Source: Mesoterricola sediminis (lineage in GTDB: Bacteria; Acidobacteriota; Holophagae; Holophagales; Holophagaceae). From it: a DNA stretch of 64,000 bases. The number at the start of each line of letters is the position of its first letter. The first letter of the stretch is position 1. This document shows positions 24,701 through 32,026 of this stretch, in pieces. Both the position numbers and the translations under genes were made by a program. The notes beneath the pieces were generated by a model. That model saw nothing but the letters and a program-made list of their open reading frames with translations. It had not been told where the DNA came from and searched no databases. Where the stretch lies: NCBI RefSeq assembly GCF_030295425.1, contig NZ_AP027081.1, positions 1,922,001 through 1,986,000 on the forward strand, written 5' to 3'.

Positions 24701-27303
24701 CCGCCTGGCGGCAGAATGCTGGCGAGGCGTCCGGCGCTGTCCCAATCGATCGTCGTCTTCCGCTGATCAGGGTCGTACTGCCCCGTAGGCCGTCCAATTT
24801 CATCCTGGTCCTGCCGATACGTCAGCGTGCTCGTTCCGGAGGGCTTGACCGTGATGCTGTTGATGAATCCGTTGCTGTCATAGCCATACGCGCTTACACC
24901 CACGCGGTTGCCCGAGGCGGAATCCTGGTCGCTGGACAGGAAGGCTTTGTTTAATTTATAGCCATCCAGGCCCGACTCGCCGGCGTGTTCAAGGGTCGTG
25001 GTCACCCCTAGGGTGGCAGGATCACCGGACACCTGGCTGAGGAGGGTATTCAAGGTCTGGTGATACGTACGGGTGATTGGAGCCGGTCCGCCTGTGGCCA
25101 CACTCAACCCTGTATTGTCCTGCGACCGGGCCTGCGACTCAGAGGTGACACGGCCAAAAAGCCATTCGCCCACGAGGTTGCTGAACGCCTTGGTCGTAAG
25201 CGTTTCTGTGCCCATCGTCGCCCCCGGGGAAGCGTAGGATCGTCCGTTTTGGGCCAACCCGAGGAGGTCGAAATCCAGCGTGAATGATGGAGAAATGGCG
25301 GTCGTCCGGTGACTAAGCGTCCAGGCGTACTGGCTGGGGCTCCAGCCATCCATTTCTTCGGTGACGAGGGTTCGCGAATCCCTGTCCCAGGTGCGTGTCC
25401 GGGTCGGGTATGGGGTGGAGTACCGATCTGCGGTTCCCGAGACATCAGGGGTGGACCTTAATTCCAACCGATCCTTGAGGACAACCTTGTAGGCCGAGGT
25501 TCCACTGGGGCTTGTCGTCGCCAAATCGCTGGCCCACGCTGCGCCAGGCTCGTAAAAGCGCACTTCCCGTTCGATATGCTTCAAGTAACCGAGCGTCCGC
25601 ATGTAGGCACCGGCCGCGGTTCCGCCGCTGGTGTCAGGTTCCACGAAGCGGTGCACAACCACTTGTCCATCCGGCTGTGTGATGGCCGTGTGAAAACTCG
25701 TCGATACCCAGTATTCACTGCCTGGCGCGTCACACGAGGCCGCATCAGTGCCCCAGTTCATTTGGGGCACCGTGCGGTCGTGAACCGTCTTTCGGGTGAC
25801 ACCATCTGCGGTGTCGGCGATTTCAGTGACGCCGTAGGCGAAGGAGGGACGCTTGCGAGACCCCGGCAGGGGGCCCCAGGCGTTGGGTTCATAATTCGGC
25901 TGGTATTTATAGGGCTTCCACGTCAGGGATACCTCTCGCGTCGGATAGGTGACGCGGTAAAGGACTGTCGGCTGTACCGTAAAGCTGTCCCAAGTGACGG
26001 GAACGCCCTTGGTGTACCAGAAGGCAATAGACTCCTGAGTTTCTTCCTGAACCACGCTCACCGGTTGTAAATTGGCGATTTCTGAGCCCCAGGAGTCGTC
26101 CTTCATCGGCCATCCGTTCACGGCCAGAGAGAGAGAACTGGTCGGCCCCCCGATGGAGGCTCCTGTGAGCGTTCCGCCGTTCTGGGTGGTGGCAACGTCC
26201 AGATGATAGGTGGAAACGGGTTTGCTCAGACCTTGGTAACTGACCACGATCCGCTTGGGAGGATTCATAGAAAAATCAGACCGACCCAGCAGCGGCATGG
26301 AAGGTGTCGGAAGATTGCCGGGCTGAGCCTGAACTCGGATTTTTACCGCGTTGTTGGTGCTCCAAGTCGCGGTGTATCCAACCCCATCCGGATCATAAGT
26401 AAATCCGATGGATTCACCAAAACGGTTCATCATTCGTGTAATTACATAGTGCCCACCAATGAGGGGCGTTCTTGAAGAATAGGTGATGTATGGAACATAT
26501 TTTGATATGTATTTATGGCTTGTATATGAGAATTCGTAAGCCAGATCACCTGCAACCACAAGAATTCGCCTAGGCATACGCTGTTGGCCGATCAGGGATC
26601 CCGTCAAACTCTCATCTGACCATGTCTGGACCTCATCGGTCCCGAAAATATTGTTGCCAGGATTAGCCAACCCGATAATCAAATGTCCGCTTGATCCGAT
26701 CCGAATGAAAAGGCCACCATTATTGTCAGCCTGACCCGACATGCGGGAAATGTCTCCCGCGACTCCGAATCGCGTCAAGAGTGATCTGGCCTCTGCTGGC
26801 CCCATCCCAGAGGGGACTTCACCATGCATGGTCCCCCCACCCCCCCCTGGCAGTGAATAATTACTCAATGTCGTACCGCCACCAGGCATGGATAGGTCAA
26901 ACGTTCCTGGAGAGAAACTGGCCGAGCCAGAGGCACGTTCATAAAGCGTGTCCACGCTGTTGGTAAGATAGAGCGGCGTTTCACCGAGGTAGGAAGTGAT
27001 ATTGCGCTCCAAGGTGCTGCTGATGCTCACCTGAGGCGATAGCCGCATCGACAGAAGAGGTCTGAACCGAAGTCCCCTTTCACCAATTCCTGGCCCAAAA
27101 GGTACTTCCATGCTTACCGCACCGGATGCGGCATCCACCTGGATGCCTGCCGCAAAGGTCGCAGGCCCTTTTGTTCGATCGAATTTCACCTCCGAAAAGC
27201 TGGATTGGTAGGTTTGGGCACCCAAGGGCCCTGCAACGAGCAGGGCAATTGGAACGATCATTCGAGCAACGACTAGCCAGCGCGAGAAGACGTTTGGAAC
27301 CAT
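21790..27303 (-). CDS. Secreted RHS-repeat protein with C-terminal JAMM-like (DUF4329-type) toxin tip
   Basis: A 1837-residue protein. It has a Sec signal peptide (residues 1-29, ending LGAQ), a long N-terminal beta region, then many YD/RHS repeats of the type RYDYDSEGRL/FGYDELDRL. The RHS-associated core follows (VTQVDHLGSPRVVTG, YMQARFYLPMYGRFASPDP, SYVRNNPVTGIDPTG), ending near residue 1622. The last 215 residues are a Ser/Thr-rich linker and a tip with a metal-site pattern HxHPx7SxxD (His1761, His1763, Ser1772, Asp1775), as in JAMM/DUF4329 domains. RHS shells encase and release the tip. No VgrG, PAAR or TcB partner is visible, so export is probably Sec-based. Confidence 0.88.
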   Translation of the reverse strand: MVPNVFSRWLVVARMIVPIALLVAGPLGAQTYQSSFSEVKFDRTKGPATFAAGIQVDAASGAVSMEVPFGPGIGERGLRFRPLLSMRLSPQVSISSTLERNITSYLGETPLYLTNSVDTLYERASGSASFSPGTFDLSMPGGGTTLSNYSLPGGGGGTMHGEVPSGMGPAEARSLLTRFGVAGDISRMSGQADNNGGLFIRIGSSGHLIIGLANPGNNIFGTDEVQTWSDESLTGSLIGQQRMPRRILVVAGDLAYEFSYTSHKYISKYVPYITYSSRTPLIGGHYVITRMMNRFGESIGFTYDPDGVGYTATWSTNNAVKIRVQAQPGNLPTPSMPLLGRSDFSMNPPKRIVVSYQGLSKPVSTYHLDVATTQNGGTLTGASIGGPTSSLSLAVNGWPMKDDSWGSEIANLQPVSVVQEETQESIAFWYTKGVPVTWDSFTVQPTVLYRVTYPTREVSLTWKPYKYQPNYEPNAWGPLPGSRKRPSFAYGVTEIADTADGVTRKTVHDRTVPQMNWGTDAASCDAPGSEYWVSTSFHTAITQPDGQVVVHRFVEPDTSGGTAAGAYMRTLGYLKHIEREVRFYEPGAAWASDLATTSPSGTSAYKVVLKDRLELRSTPDVSGTADRYSTPYPTRTRTWDRDSRTLVTEEMDGWSPSQYAWTLSHRTTAISPSFTLDFDLLGLAQNGRSYASPGATMGTETLTTKAFSNLVGEWLFGRVTSESQARSQDNTGLSVATGGPAPITRTYHQTLNTLLSQVSGDPATLGVTTTLEHAGESGLDGYKLNKAFLSSDQDSASGNRVGVSAYGYDSNGFINSITVKPSGTSTLTYRQDQDEIGRPTGQYDPDQRKTTIDWDSAGRLASILPPGGDVGMTITYSDSDHRGVQVTRGDQWTEYRFNGFGELILERRRTVGGDYSHKVYGRDIMGRQTGESVWLSGMGADDEARWMIPNLVLEVVQTVTIPGTSVCKKWGPADPETGTRECLQWQTTPETTVTTTLPRLYPGSGVSLDARGRVIKALTPVGIKTVTSYPVGDGFQKQVTVGDTQTTRFQYDSEGRLKAVIDAKGQQTRYGYDASNRISVVQQSDLRGHTQVRTWAYNALGWLASLSQPESGVTTYASWTLMGKPRATSYNGRSVVTDYDDLGRPTALRFDGSGVNSQTFTYDPAGGRGKLLASTDGDILTTYGYNTGTGRLESLVTTVGGESFTQTFGHDGYGNRTSGTTSHSGWTQSYHTVLGLPNILLRGSTIVASMPAPNYDAVSGQPTGIDYGNGAYSRFTYDADQARFASIKHFGASNTSLESWEYGYDGIGRIKEVRDLQLGVSDTFGYDELDRLTAAVIRSQTYGEQHQSFDYDGFGNRILSQTTSPGTVPSNLINVSFSPDDPALFQSNRLPATGTNGADTGASYDFQGNLTQVFEAPGASGRSISLTYDALARVVVMEQPGRNYAEVYQYRADGLRTLIHEYQGTVLQKSRLQIYNDARQLVCQYERVPGGPWTWERDILYLGTREAGEFDANGLHVTQVDHLGSPRVVTGPTGALEGRQKFMPFGELLESSMAYKTAKGYTNHEQTDISGLIYMQARFYLPMYGRFASPDPARDQHFELTQSWNIYSYVRNNPVTGIDPTGLLAGETPKMPSGNTEINTDGTSPSATSATVVGGENTDLEASVAKKKEASQTKENNTTGFTKFEDAVKGLRDQIVADHKDVSEREYGAQIYSSEGKFHYGTIQRGITAKESKDGQATVEIFSKDALKGIPKGATLVAGFHTHPKASGTGLSGNDLLGVANMRYKATHGQSLYGYKVDPGYHGNVWRVGDQGILAYRYPGKPTEIFNDANVKYDWRF

Positions 27304-28116
27304 GACAATGCCTCTGGGCGAAGGGCTGGAATGGGCTTTACCTCAAGATGAGGTATATGGCTCGCCCGCAGGGTGATAACCCTGCGAGAGGAACCGGCCT
27401 GATGTTATGAAATAAGCTAATGGTACAGATGATCACCCACTATGGCATGGGCCCAAATATCCGCAAAGCAGGAAATTGAAGGAGGATGTATTTTAAGTGC
27501 CACAATGGGTTAGAAGCGTAGATGTTCATATGTTTCTTGAACTTGGTTTGGATCCAACATCCTAGAAATGCGATCTTGTCACCTAATTTGAACGTTGACT
27601 TTAAAATAGACATATAAAAATGTTCTGCTTATATTGGGCGAGAATTTCTCTCGGTTCAGCATCTGATCTAGGCGATCCGGCGTGGAAGACCCCTCATCAG
27701 TAGGAACAAGCTGAAGGGTTTATCACAACCCAGATCAGAGTTCGGCTAACCCTGGCGCTTGGGTGGCGGGTTTGGTGCAGGAGGAGATCGAAGCCTGGGG
27801 TTCCATGCGGGGCGTTGTCGTCGCTCAAAGGTCGCGACGCGTTGAGCGCAGGCAGCCCCCAGGGCGCGGGAGGGCTGCGGCTGCCCACGACCCCTTCCGG
27901 AAGGCGGCGAGCCTGTTCGCCGCGGCCTTGCAGGGCCCGCCATCTCAAGCGGCCCAGGCCTGCCGCGCCGGAGCGTTACAATGTCACAACCGGCCGAAGG
28001 TGTGACGAAGGACCGAACAGGCATCGGTAAGATGGCGTTGCAGGCGGTGCGTGTCCATGCAAAGGTGCGCCCGCATTGAATTTCAGACGATCCGGTCCTG
28101 AGCCGGGGGAGCCTCC
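27304..28116. other. Gene-free stretch between the RHS gene and the AspT-like transporter
   Basis: About 810 bp without a supported gene. Near the RHS start there is a perfect 8-bp stem-loop (27368-27387, CGCAGGGT/ACCCTGCG, 4-nt loop) in the presumed 5' leader. 27400-27680 is AT-richer, then composition returns to GC-rich, marking the right border of the island. Before the transporter gene there is a GTCACA..TGTGAC dyad (27983-27988 and 28001-28006) that might be an operator. Confidence 0.5.
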
Positions 28117-29793
28117 ATGTCCTTTCTCGTCCACCTGCTGGCCCATAATCCCCTCCTCCTCCTCTTCGCGGTCGTCGCCCTGGGGTACCCGATCTCCAAG
28201 ATCAAGATCGCCGGGGCCTCCTTCGGCATCGCGAGCATCCTCTTCGCGGGCATCGCGCTGGGCGCGCTCGTGGTGACCCCGGACCTGGATCCGGCCCTCA
28301 AGAAGGACGTCTCCCGCGAGATGAAGCTCATCTACGAGCTCGGCCTGGCCGTGTTCGTCTACGCCATGGGCCTCGCCATCGCCCACAGCTTCTGGGCCTC
28401 CTTCAGCAAGGAGGGCATCAAGAAGAACCTCACCGTGGCGGCCGTGATGCTCACCGGAACCGTCCTGGTGATCGGCCTCTCGCGGCTGCTCCACTTCGAC
28501 GGGCGCTACGCCGCGGGCCTCCTGGCCGGCACCTTCACGAACATGCCGGCCCTCGCCGGCGTCATCGAGGCCGTGAAGCGCACCACGTCCGACACCATGG
28601 CCATCGCGCAGCCCACCGTGGCCAGCGCCATTGCCTATCCCATCGGCGTGCTGGTGCCCATGCTGAGCATCCCCCTCAGCCGCCGCCTGTTCAAGGTCGA
28701 CGTCCAGAAGGAGGCCGAGGGCCTCCGCGGCTACAACGCGGGCTGCTCCCGGCTCCTGGCGCGCACCATCGAGGTGACCGAGCGCGGGGAAGGGAAGACC
28801 CACGTGGACCTGCGGGAGCAGGCCAACTGCAAGGTCGTGTTCAACCGCCTGAAGCGGAACGACCACTTCATCATGGCGCCCCTGGACCTGGCCCTGCGCA
28901 GCGGCGACCTCCTCGTCATCGTCGGCGCCCCCGAGGACATCGACCGCGCCATCGCCTTCCTCGGCCGGGACGCGGACGTGGCCCTCCAGCACGACATCAG
29001 CGAATACGATTCCACCCGCGTGTTCGTGAGCAACCACGACATGATCGGCCGGCCCCTGCGCGACCTTCAGCTGCCGGAACGCCACAACTGCATGATCAGC
29101 CGCCTCCGCCGCGGGGACGTGTGGTCCGTGCCCGACGCCGACACCGTCCTCGAGCTGGGGGACCGCATCCGCGTCATGACCGCCCGCGACAACATCCCCG
29201 CCGTGGAGGAGCTCTTCGGGGACAGCTACCGCGAGCTCTCCGAGGCCAGCTTCCTCACCTTCGCCATGGGCCTGGCCCTGGGCCTCGCAGTCGGGCAGAT
29301 CCCCTTCCCCCTGGGCCACGGCATCGTCTTCAAGCTCGGCTTCGCCGGAGGTCCGCTCGTGGTGGGCCTCATCCTCGGGCGCTTCCACCGGCTCGGCCAC
29401 TTCATCTGGAACATCCCCTACAGCGCCAACCACACCGTCCGGCAGTTCGGCCTGGTGCTCTTCGCGGCGGGCATCGGCGTCATCTCCGGCGAGGGGTTCC
29501 GGCAGATTCTCTCCCGCAACCTCGCCTGGCTCCCCATCTTCCTCGGTGGGGCGTTCATCGTGGCCACCGTGGCGGACGCCCTGGCCTACTGGATCGGCCA
29601 CAAGCTCTTCCGCATCCCCCTCAACGTCCTCTTCGGGATCGTCGCCGGCACCCACACCCAGCCCGTCGTGCTGGGCTACGCCACCCAGCAGTCCCGCAAT
29701 GATCTGCCCAACGTGGGCTTCGCCGCGGTCTACCCCCTGGCCACGATCCTGAAGATCGTTCTGGCCCAGGCCCTGCTGGTCCTCGCGGGCTGA
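28117..29793 (+). CDS. AspT/YidE/YbjL-family membrane transporter with two TrkA-C domains
   Basis: A 558-residue membrane protein. About five to six helices at each end flank a soluble middle part (about residues 200-375) that reads as two regulatory TrkA-C-like domains (MAPLDLALRSGDLLVIVG; VPDADTVLELGDRIRVM). Each membrane half carries the family's Asn/Pro or His/Pro-rich signature (LAGTFTNMPALAG; GIVAGTHTQPVVLG). This is the layout of aspartate:alanine exchangers and of YidE/YbjL. Substrate cannot be told from sequence. It is the first core-like gene right of the island. Confidence 0.85.
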   Translation: MSFLVHLLAHNPLLLLFAVVALGYPISKIKIAGASFGIASILFAGIALGALVVTPDLDPALKKDVSREMKLIYELGLAVFVYAMGLAIAHSFWASFSKEGIKKNLTVAAVMLTGTVLVIGLSRLLHFDGRYAAGLLAGTFTNMPALAGVIEAVKRTTSDTMAIAQPTVASAIAYPIGVLVPMLSIPLSRRLFKVDVQKEAEGLRGYNAGCSRLLARTIEVTERGEGKTHVDLREQANCKVVFNRLKRNDHFIMAPLDLALRSGDLLVIVGAPEDIDRAIAFLGRDADVALQHDISEYDSTRVFVSNHDMIGRPLRDLQLPERHNCMISRLRRGDVWSVPDADTVLELGDRIRVMTARDNIPAVEELFGDSYRELSEASFLTFAMGLALGLAVGQIPFPLGHGIVFKLGFAGGPLVVGLILGRFHRLGHFIWNIPYSANHTVRQFGLVLFAAGIGVISGEGFRQILSRNLAWLPIFLGGAFIVATVADALAYWIGHKLFRIPLNVLFGIVAGTHTQPVVLGYATQQSRNDLPNVGFAAVYPLATILKIVLAQALLVLAG

Positions 29794-29833
29794 TCGGGAG
29801 TACCCTGGGGTCCTGGCACGAAAGGAGGGACCC

Positions 29834-30277
29834 ATGCGCATCCTCGCTGTGGCGGTGCTCGCTCTGGGGCTGCAGCTCCAGGCCGGGAGCCTGGACGAAT
29901 TCCTGAACAACCTGAACGTGCGGGCGCAGGCGGACCGGAATGGGTTCGCCATGCAGGTCGCCAGCCAGTTCCATGTGGGGGACGCGGCGGTGCGGCTGGT
30001 CCTGGGCGACGTGCGCGAGCCGGCCGATGCCTTCATGGTCTTCCAGATGGCCGAGATGACGGGCCGCCCCCACCGGGAGGTCCTGGACGTGTACCGCAGC
30101 CGCCGTGGCAAGGGCTGGGGCGAGCTGGCCAAGGAACTGGGCATCAAGCCCGGCTCCGCCGCCTTCCACCGCCTGAAGAACGGCGACTTCCGGCTCTCCG
30201 GCGAAGCCGGCGCCCCCGATGACCGCCCGGGCCGCGGCCGCGGCAAGGGCCACGGCAAGGGGCACGGTCGCGACTGA
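29834..30277 (+). CDS. Small secreted protein of unknown function
   Basis: A 147-residue protein with an AAAGGAGG ribosome site, a signal peptide (residues 1-17) and a helical body. It contains an MTGRPHREVLDVYRSRRGKG segment followed by WGELAKELGIKPGSAAFHRL, a motif that recurs in uncharacterised secreted proteins. The tail is Gly/His/Lys-rich (GKGHGKGHGRD) and could bind metal or be unstructured. It lies 40 bp after the transporter gene in the same direction. No function is assigned. Confidence 0.65.
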   Translation: MRILAVAVLALGLQLQAGSLDEFLNNLNVRAQADRNGFAMQVASQFHVGDAAVRLVLGDVREPADAFMVFQMAEMTGRPHREVLDVYRSRRGKGWGELAKELGIKPGSAAFHRLKNGDFRLSGEAGAPDDRPGRGRGKGHGKGHGRD

Positions 30278-30385
30278 CCCCGGATCTCCGGACGCCGGTC
30301 CCGAAGCCCTCGCCACCGCCTCCGCGTCTGGCTTTTCGCCAGCTCCGGCGGCGCCCCCGGGGCCCGCGCGCCCCAGGAACCGGCG

Positions 30386-31480
30386 CTAACCCAACCCGAG
30401 CAACCCGAGCAGCGCCTTCCAGGTCTCCCCATCGGGCGGCAGGAGGCCCACGGGGCCCTCCAGGAGGCCCCGCAGGCGCTGGTCGCGGCGGCCCATGGGC
30501 AGGGTTCCCAGGCGCTCGGCGGGGACCCAGGCGAAGCCCTGGGGGGCCGCCAGCTCCGGGGCCCGCACGAGGAGGGGGCGGACGCGCTCGCGGCGGTGGG
30601 TGTAGACCTGGGTCCAGCCGGGCAGGAGGGTGGCCTCCCAGCCCATCGGCGGCGTGGGCGACGGGCCGTCCCCGGCCGCGATGGGCGCGGCGGGCCAGCT
30701 CCACAGACCGGCGAGGAGGCCCCGGGCCGCGGGAGGGCGCAGCAGCCAGGCGTCGCCGTGGCGGATGGCCGCCAGGACCAGGTCCACCTCGGTGACCTTG
30801 GCCTTGGGCTGGGCGGGGGGAATGACGGCCTGGAGGCCCAGGCGCCGGGCCTCGCAGGCCTCCGCCAGGGGGCAGGCGCCACAGCGGGCGGCTGGGACGC
30901 ACACGGTGGCGCCCAGTTCCATGAGGGCCTGGGTCATGCGGGAGGGGCCGTGGGCCTCCAGGGCGGGGATGAGCCAGGCGCGGAGCTCAGCGGCCAGCCG
31001 ACGCGGGTCCTCCCGGAGTCCAAGCAGACGAGCGGTGACGCGGAAGGCGTTGCCGTCCAGGGCCGGCGCGGGGAGCTGGAAGGCCTGGGCGGCCACGGCG
31101 GCGGCGGTGTAGGGGCCGAGGCCCGGGAGGGCCTGGAGCCCCGCCAGGTCGCGGGGAAAACCGCCCTCGGCCACGGCGCGGGCCGCCGCCTGGAGGTTGC
31201 GGGCGCGGCGGTAGTAGCCGAGGCCGGCCCAGAGGGCGTGCACCGCCTCCTCGGAGGCGCCGGCCAGGGCCTGGGCGTCCGGGAACCGCGCCATCCAGCG
31301 CTCGAAGTACGGGATCACCGTGGCCACCTGCGTCTGCTGGAGCATGAGCTCCGAAACCAGCACGGCGTAGGGATCGGGATGGGGCGCGTCCAGGTCGCCG
31401 GCGCGCCAGGGCAGGGGCCGCCGCACCGCGTCGAACCAGGGCGCGAGAGGAGCTAACAGGCTGGCGGCTGAGGGTTCCAT
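30386..31480 (-). CDS. mutY: A/G-specific adenine DNA glycosylase MutY
   Basis: A 364-residue enzyme that removes adenine mispaired with 8-oxoguanine. The helix-hairpin-helix segment is LQALPGLGPYTAAAVAAQAF with catalytic Asp just after (PALDGNAFR). The ELMLQQTQVATVIPYF helix is typical of MutY. An iron-sulphur cluster loop is present: CVPAARCGACPLAEAC. The C-terminal Nudix-like domain (LLAGLWSWP) that recognises 8-oxoG is present but short. ATG 31480 (AGGA 5-8 bp upstream) is preferred over ATG 31489, which sits almost on the terminator of the upstream tRNA. Confidence 0.94.
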   Translation of the reverse strand: MEPSAASLLAPLAPWFDAVRRPLPWRAGDLDAPHPDPYAVLVSELMLQQTQVATVIPYFERWMARFPDAQALAGASEEAVHALWAGLGYYRRARNLQAAARAVAEGGFPRDLAGLQALPGLGPYTAAAVAAQAFQLPAPALDGNAFRVTARLLGLREDPRRLAAELRAWLIPALEAHGPSRMTQALMELGATVCVPAARCGACPLAEACEARRLGLQAVIPPAQPKAKVTEVDLVLAAIRHGDAWLLRPPAARGLLAGLWSWPAAPIAAGDGPSPTPPMGWEATLLPGWTQVYTHRRERVRPLLVRAPELAAPQGFAWVPAERLGTLPMGRRDQRLRGLLEGPVGLLPPDGETWKALLGLLGLG

Positions 31481-31495
31481 GGCGTCCATCCTGAT

Positions 31496-31524
31496 AAAAA
31501 AACAGCGCTCCGAAGAGCGCTGTT
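31496..31524 (-). terminator. Intrinsic terminator after tRNA-Leu
   Basis: On the minus strand a perfect 10-bp stem AACAGCGCTC/GAGCGCTGTT with a TTCG loop runs directly into a T tract. It ends the secG-tRNA transcript just before mutY. Confidence 0.9.
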
Positions 31525-31529
31525 CCGAC

Positions 31530-31615
31530 TGGTGCCCGCGAGCAGACTCGAACTGCTACGGCTTGTGGCCACCACCCCCTCAAGATGGCGTGTCTACCAA
31601 TTTCACCACGCGGGC
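31530..31615 (-). tRNA. tRNA-Leu (anticodon GAG)
   Basis: Complete class II cloverleaf on the minus strand. The acceptor stem GCCCGCG/CGCGGGC is followed by A and encoded CCA. There is a D-arm with GGTAGACAC, an anticodon stem CCATC/GGTGG with loop TTGAGGG giving anticodon GAG, a long variable arm, and a T-arm AGCAG/CTGCT with TTCGAGT. It reads CUC/CUU leucine codons. It lies 42 bp after secG. The same order, secG followed by a Leu-GAG tRNA (leuU), is known from E. coli. Confidence 0.96.
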
Positions 31616-31657
31616 CGGAAATTCAAGCTTGCCACAGCTTGAGCCGGGCGTCAATCC

Positions 31658-32002
31658 TCACTTTTTGGCGGGATCGACCGGCGCGGGAACGGCGGGGACC
31701 GGAACCGGGGCCGGAGCGGCCTTGGTGGCCGGCGCCTTGGAGGAGGTGCGGTCCAGGACGGAGCGGTTCTGGCGCACGATCAGCACCTCGATGACAAGGC
31801 AGACGACCATGAAGATGCCTGCCAGCCAGTAGGTGAACTTGGCGAGGAAAGGCGCGGCGCCGCGGGCGCCGAACGCGGAGTTGGCTCCCCCGCCGCCGAA
31901 GGTCGCGCCCAGGCCGCCGCCCTTGGATCCGGGCTGGAGGAGGATCACGCCGATGAGCAGCAGGCTCACGATCACATAGAGGGTCAGGAGGAATCCGTTC
32001 AT
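31658..32002 (-). CDS. secG: Protein-export membrane protein SecG
   Basis: A 114-residue inner-membrane protein with two transmembrane helices (about 3-21 and 52-73). The conserved cytoplasmic loop between them contains VILLQPGSKGGGLGATFGGG and the FGARGAAPFLAKFTYWLA segment. SecG assists SecYE translocation. The Pro/Ala-rich C-terminal tail (about 30 residues) is an extension beyond the core fold. GGAG lies 6 bp before ATG 32002. The tRNA-Leu and terminator follow. Confidence 0.95.
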   Translation of the reverse strand: MNGFLLTLYVIVSLLLIGVILLQPGSKGGGLGATFGGGGANSAFGARGAAPFLAKFTYWLAGIFMVVCLVIEVLIVRQNRSVLDRTSSKAPATKAAPAPVPVPAVPAPVDPAKK

Positions 32003-32026
32003 GCAAGCTCCGAACCCCCAATCCTA

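Noticed and set aside
27340-27400. Possible riboswitch in the RHS 5' leader
   Set aside because: A stem-loop is present, but no known riboswitch consensus (for example c-di-GMP GEMM) could be matched.
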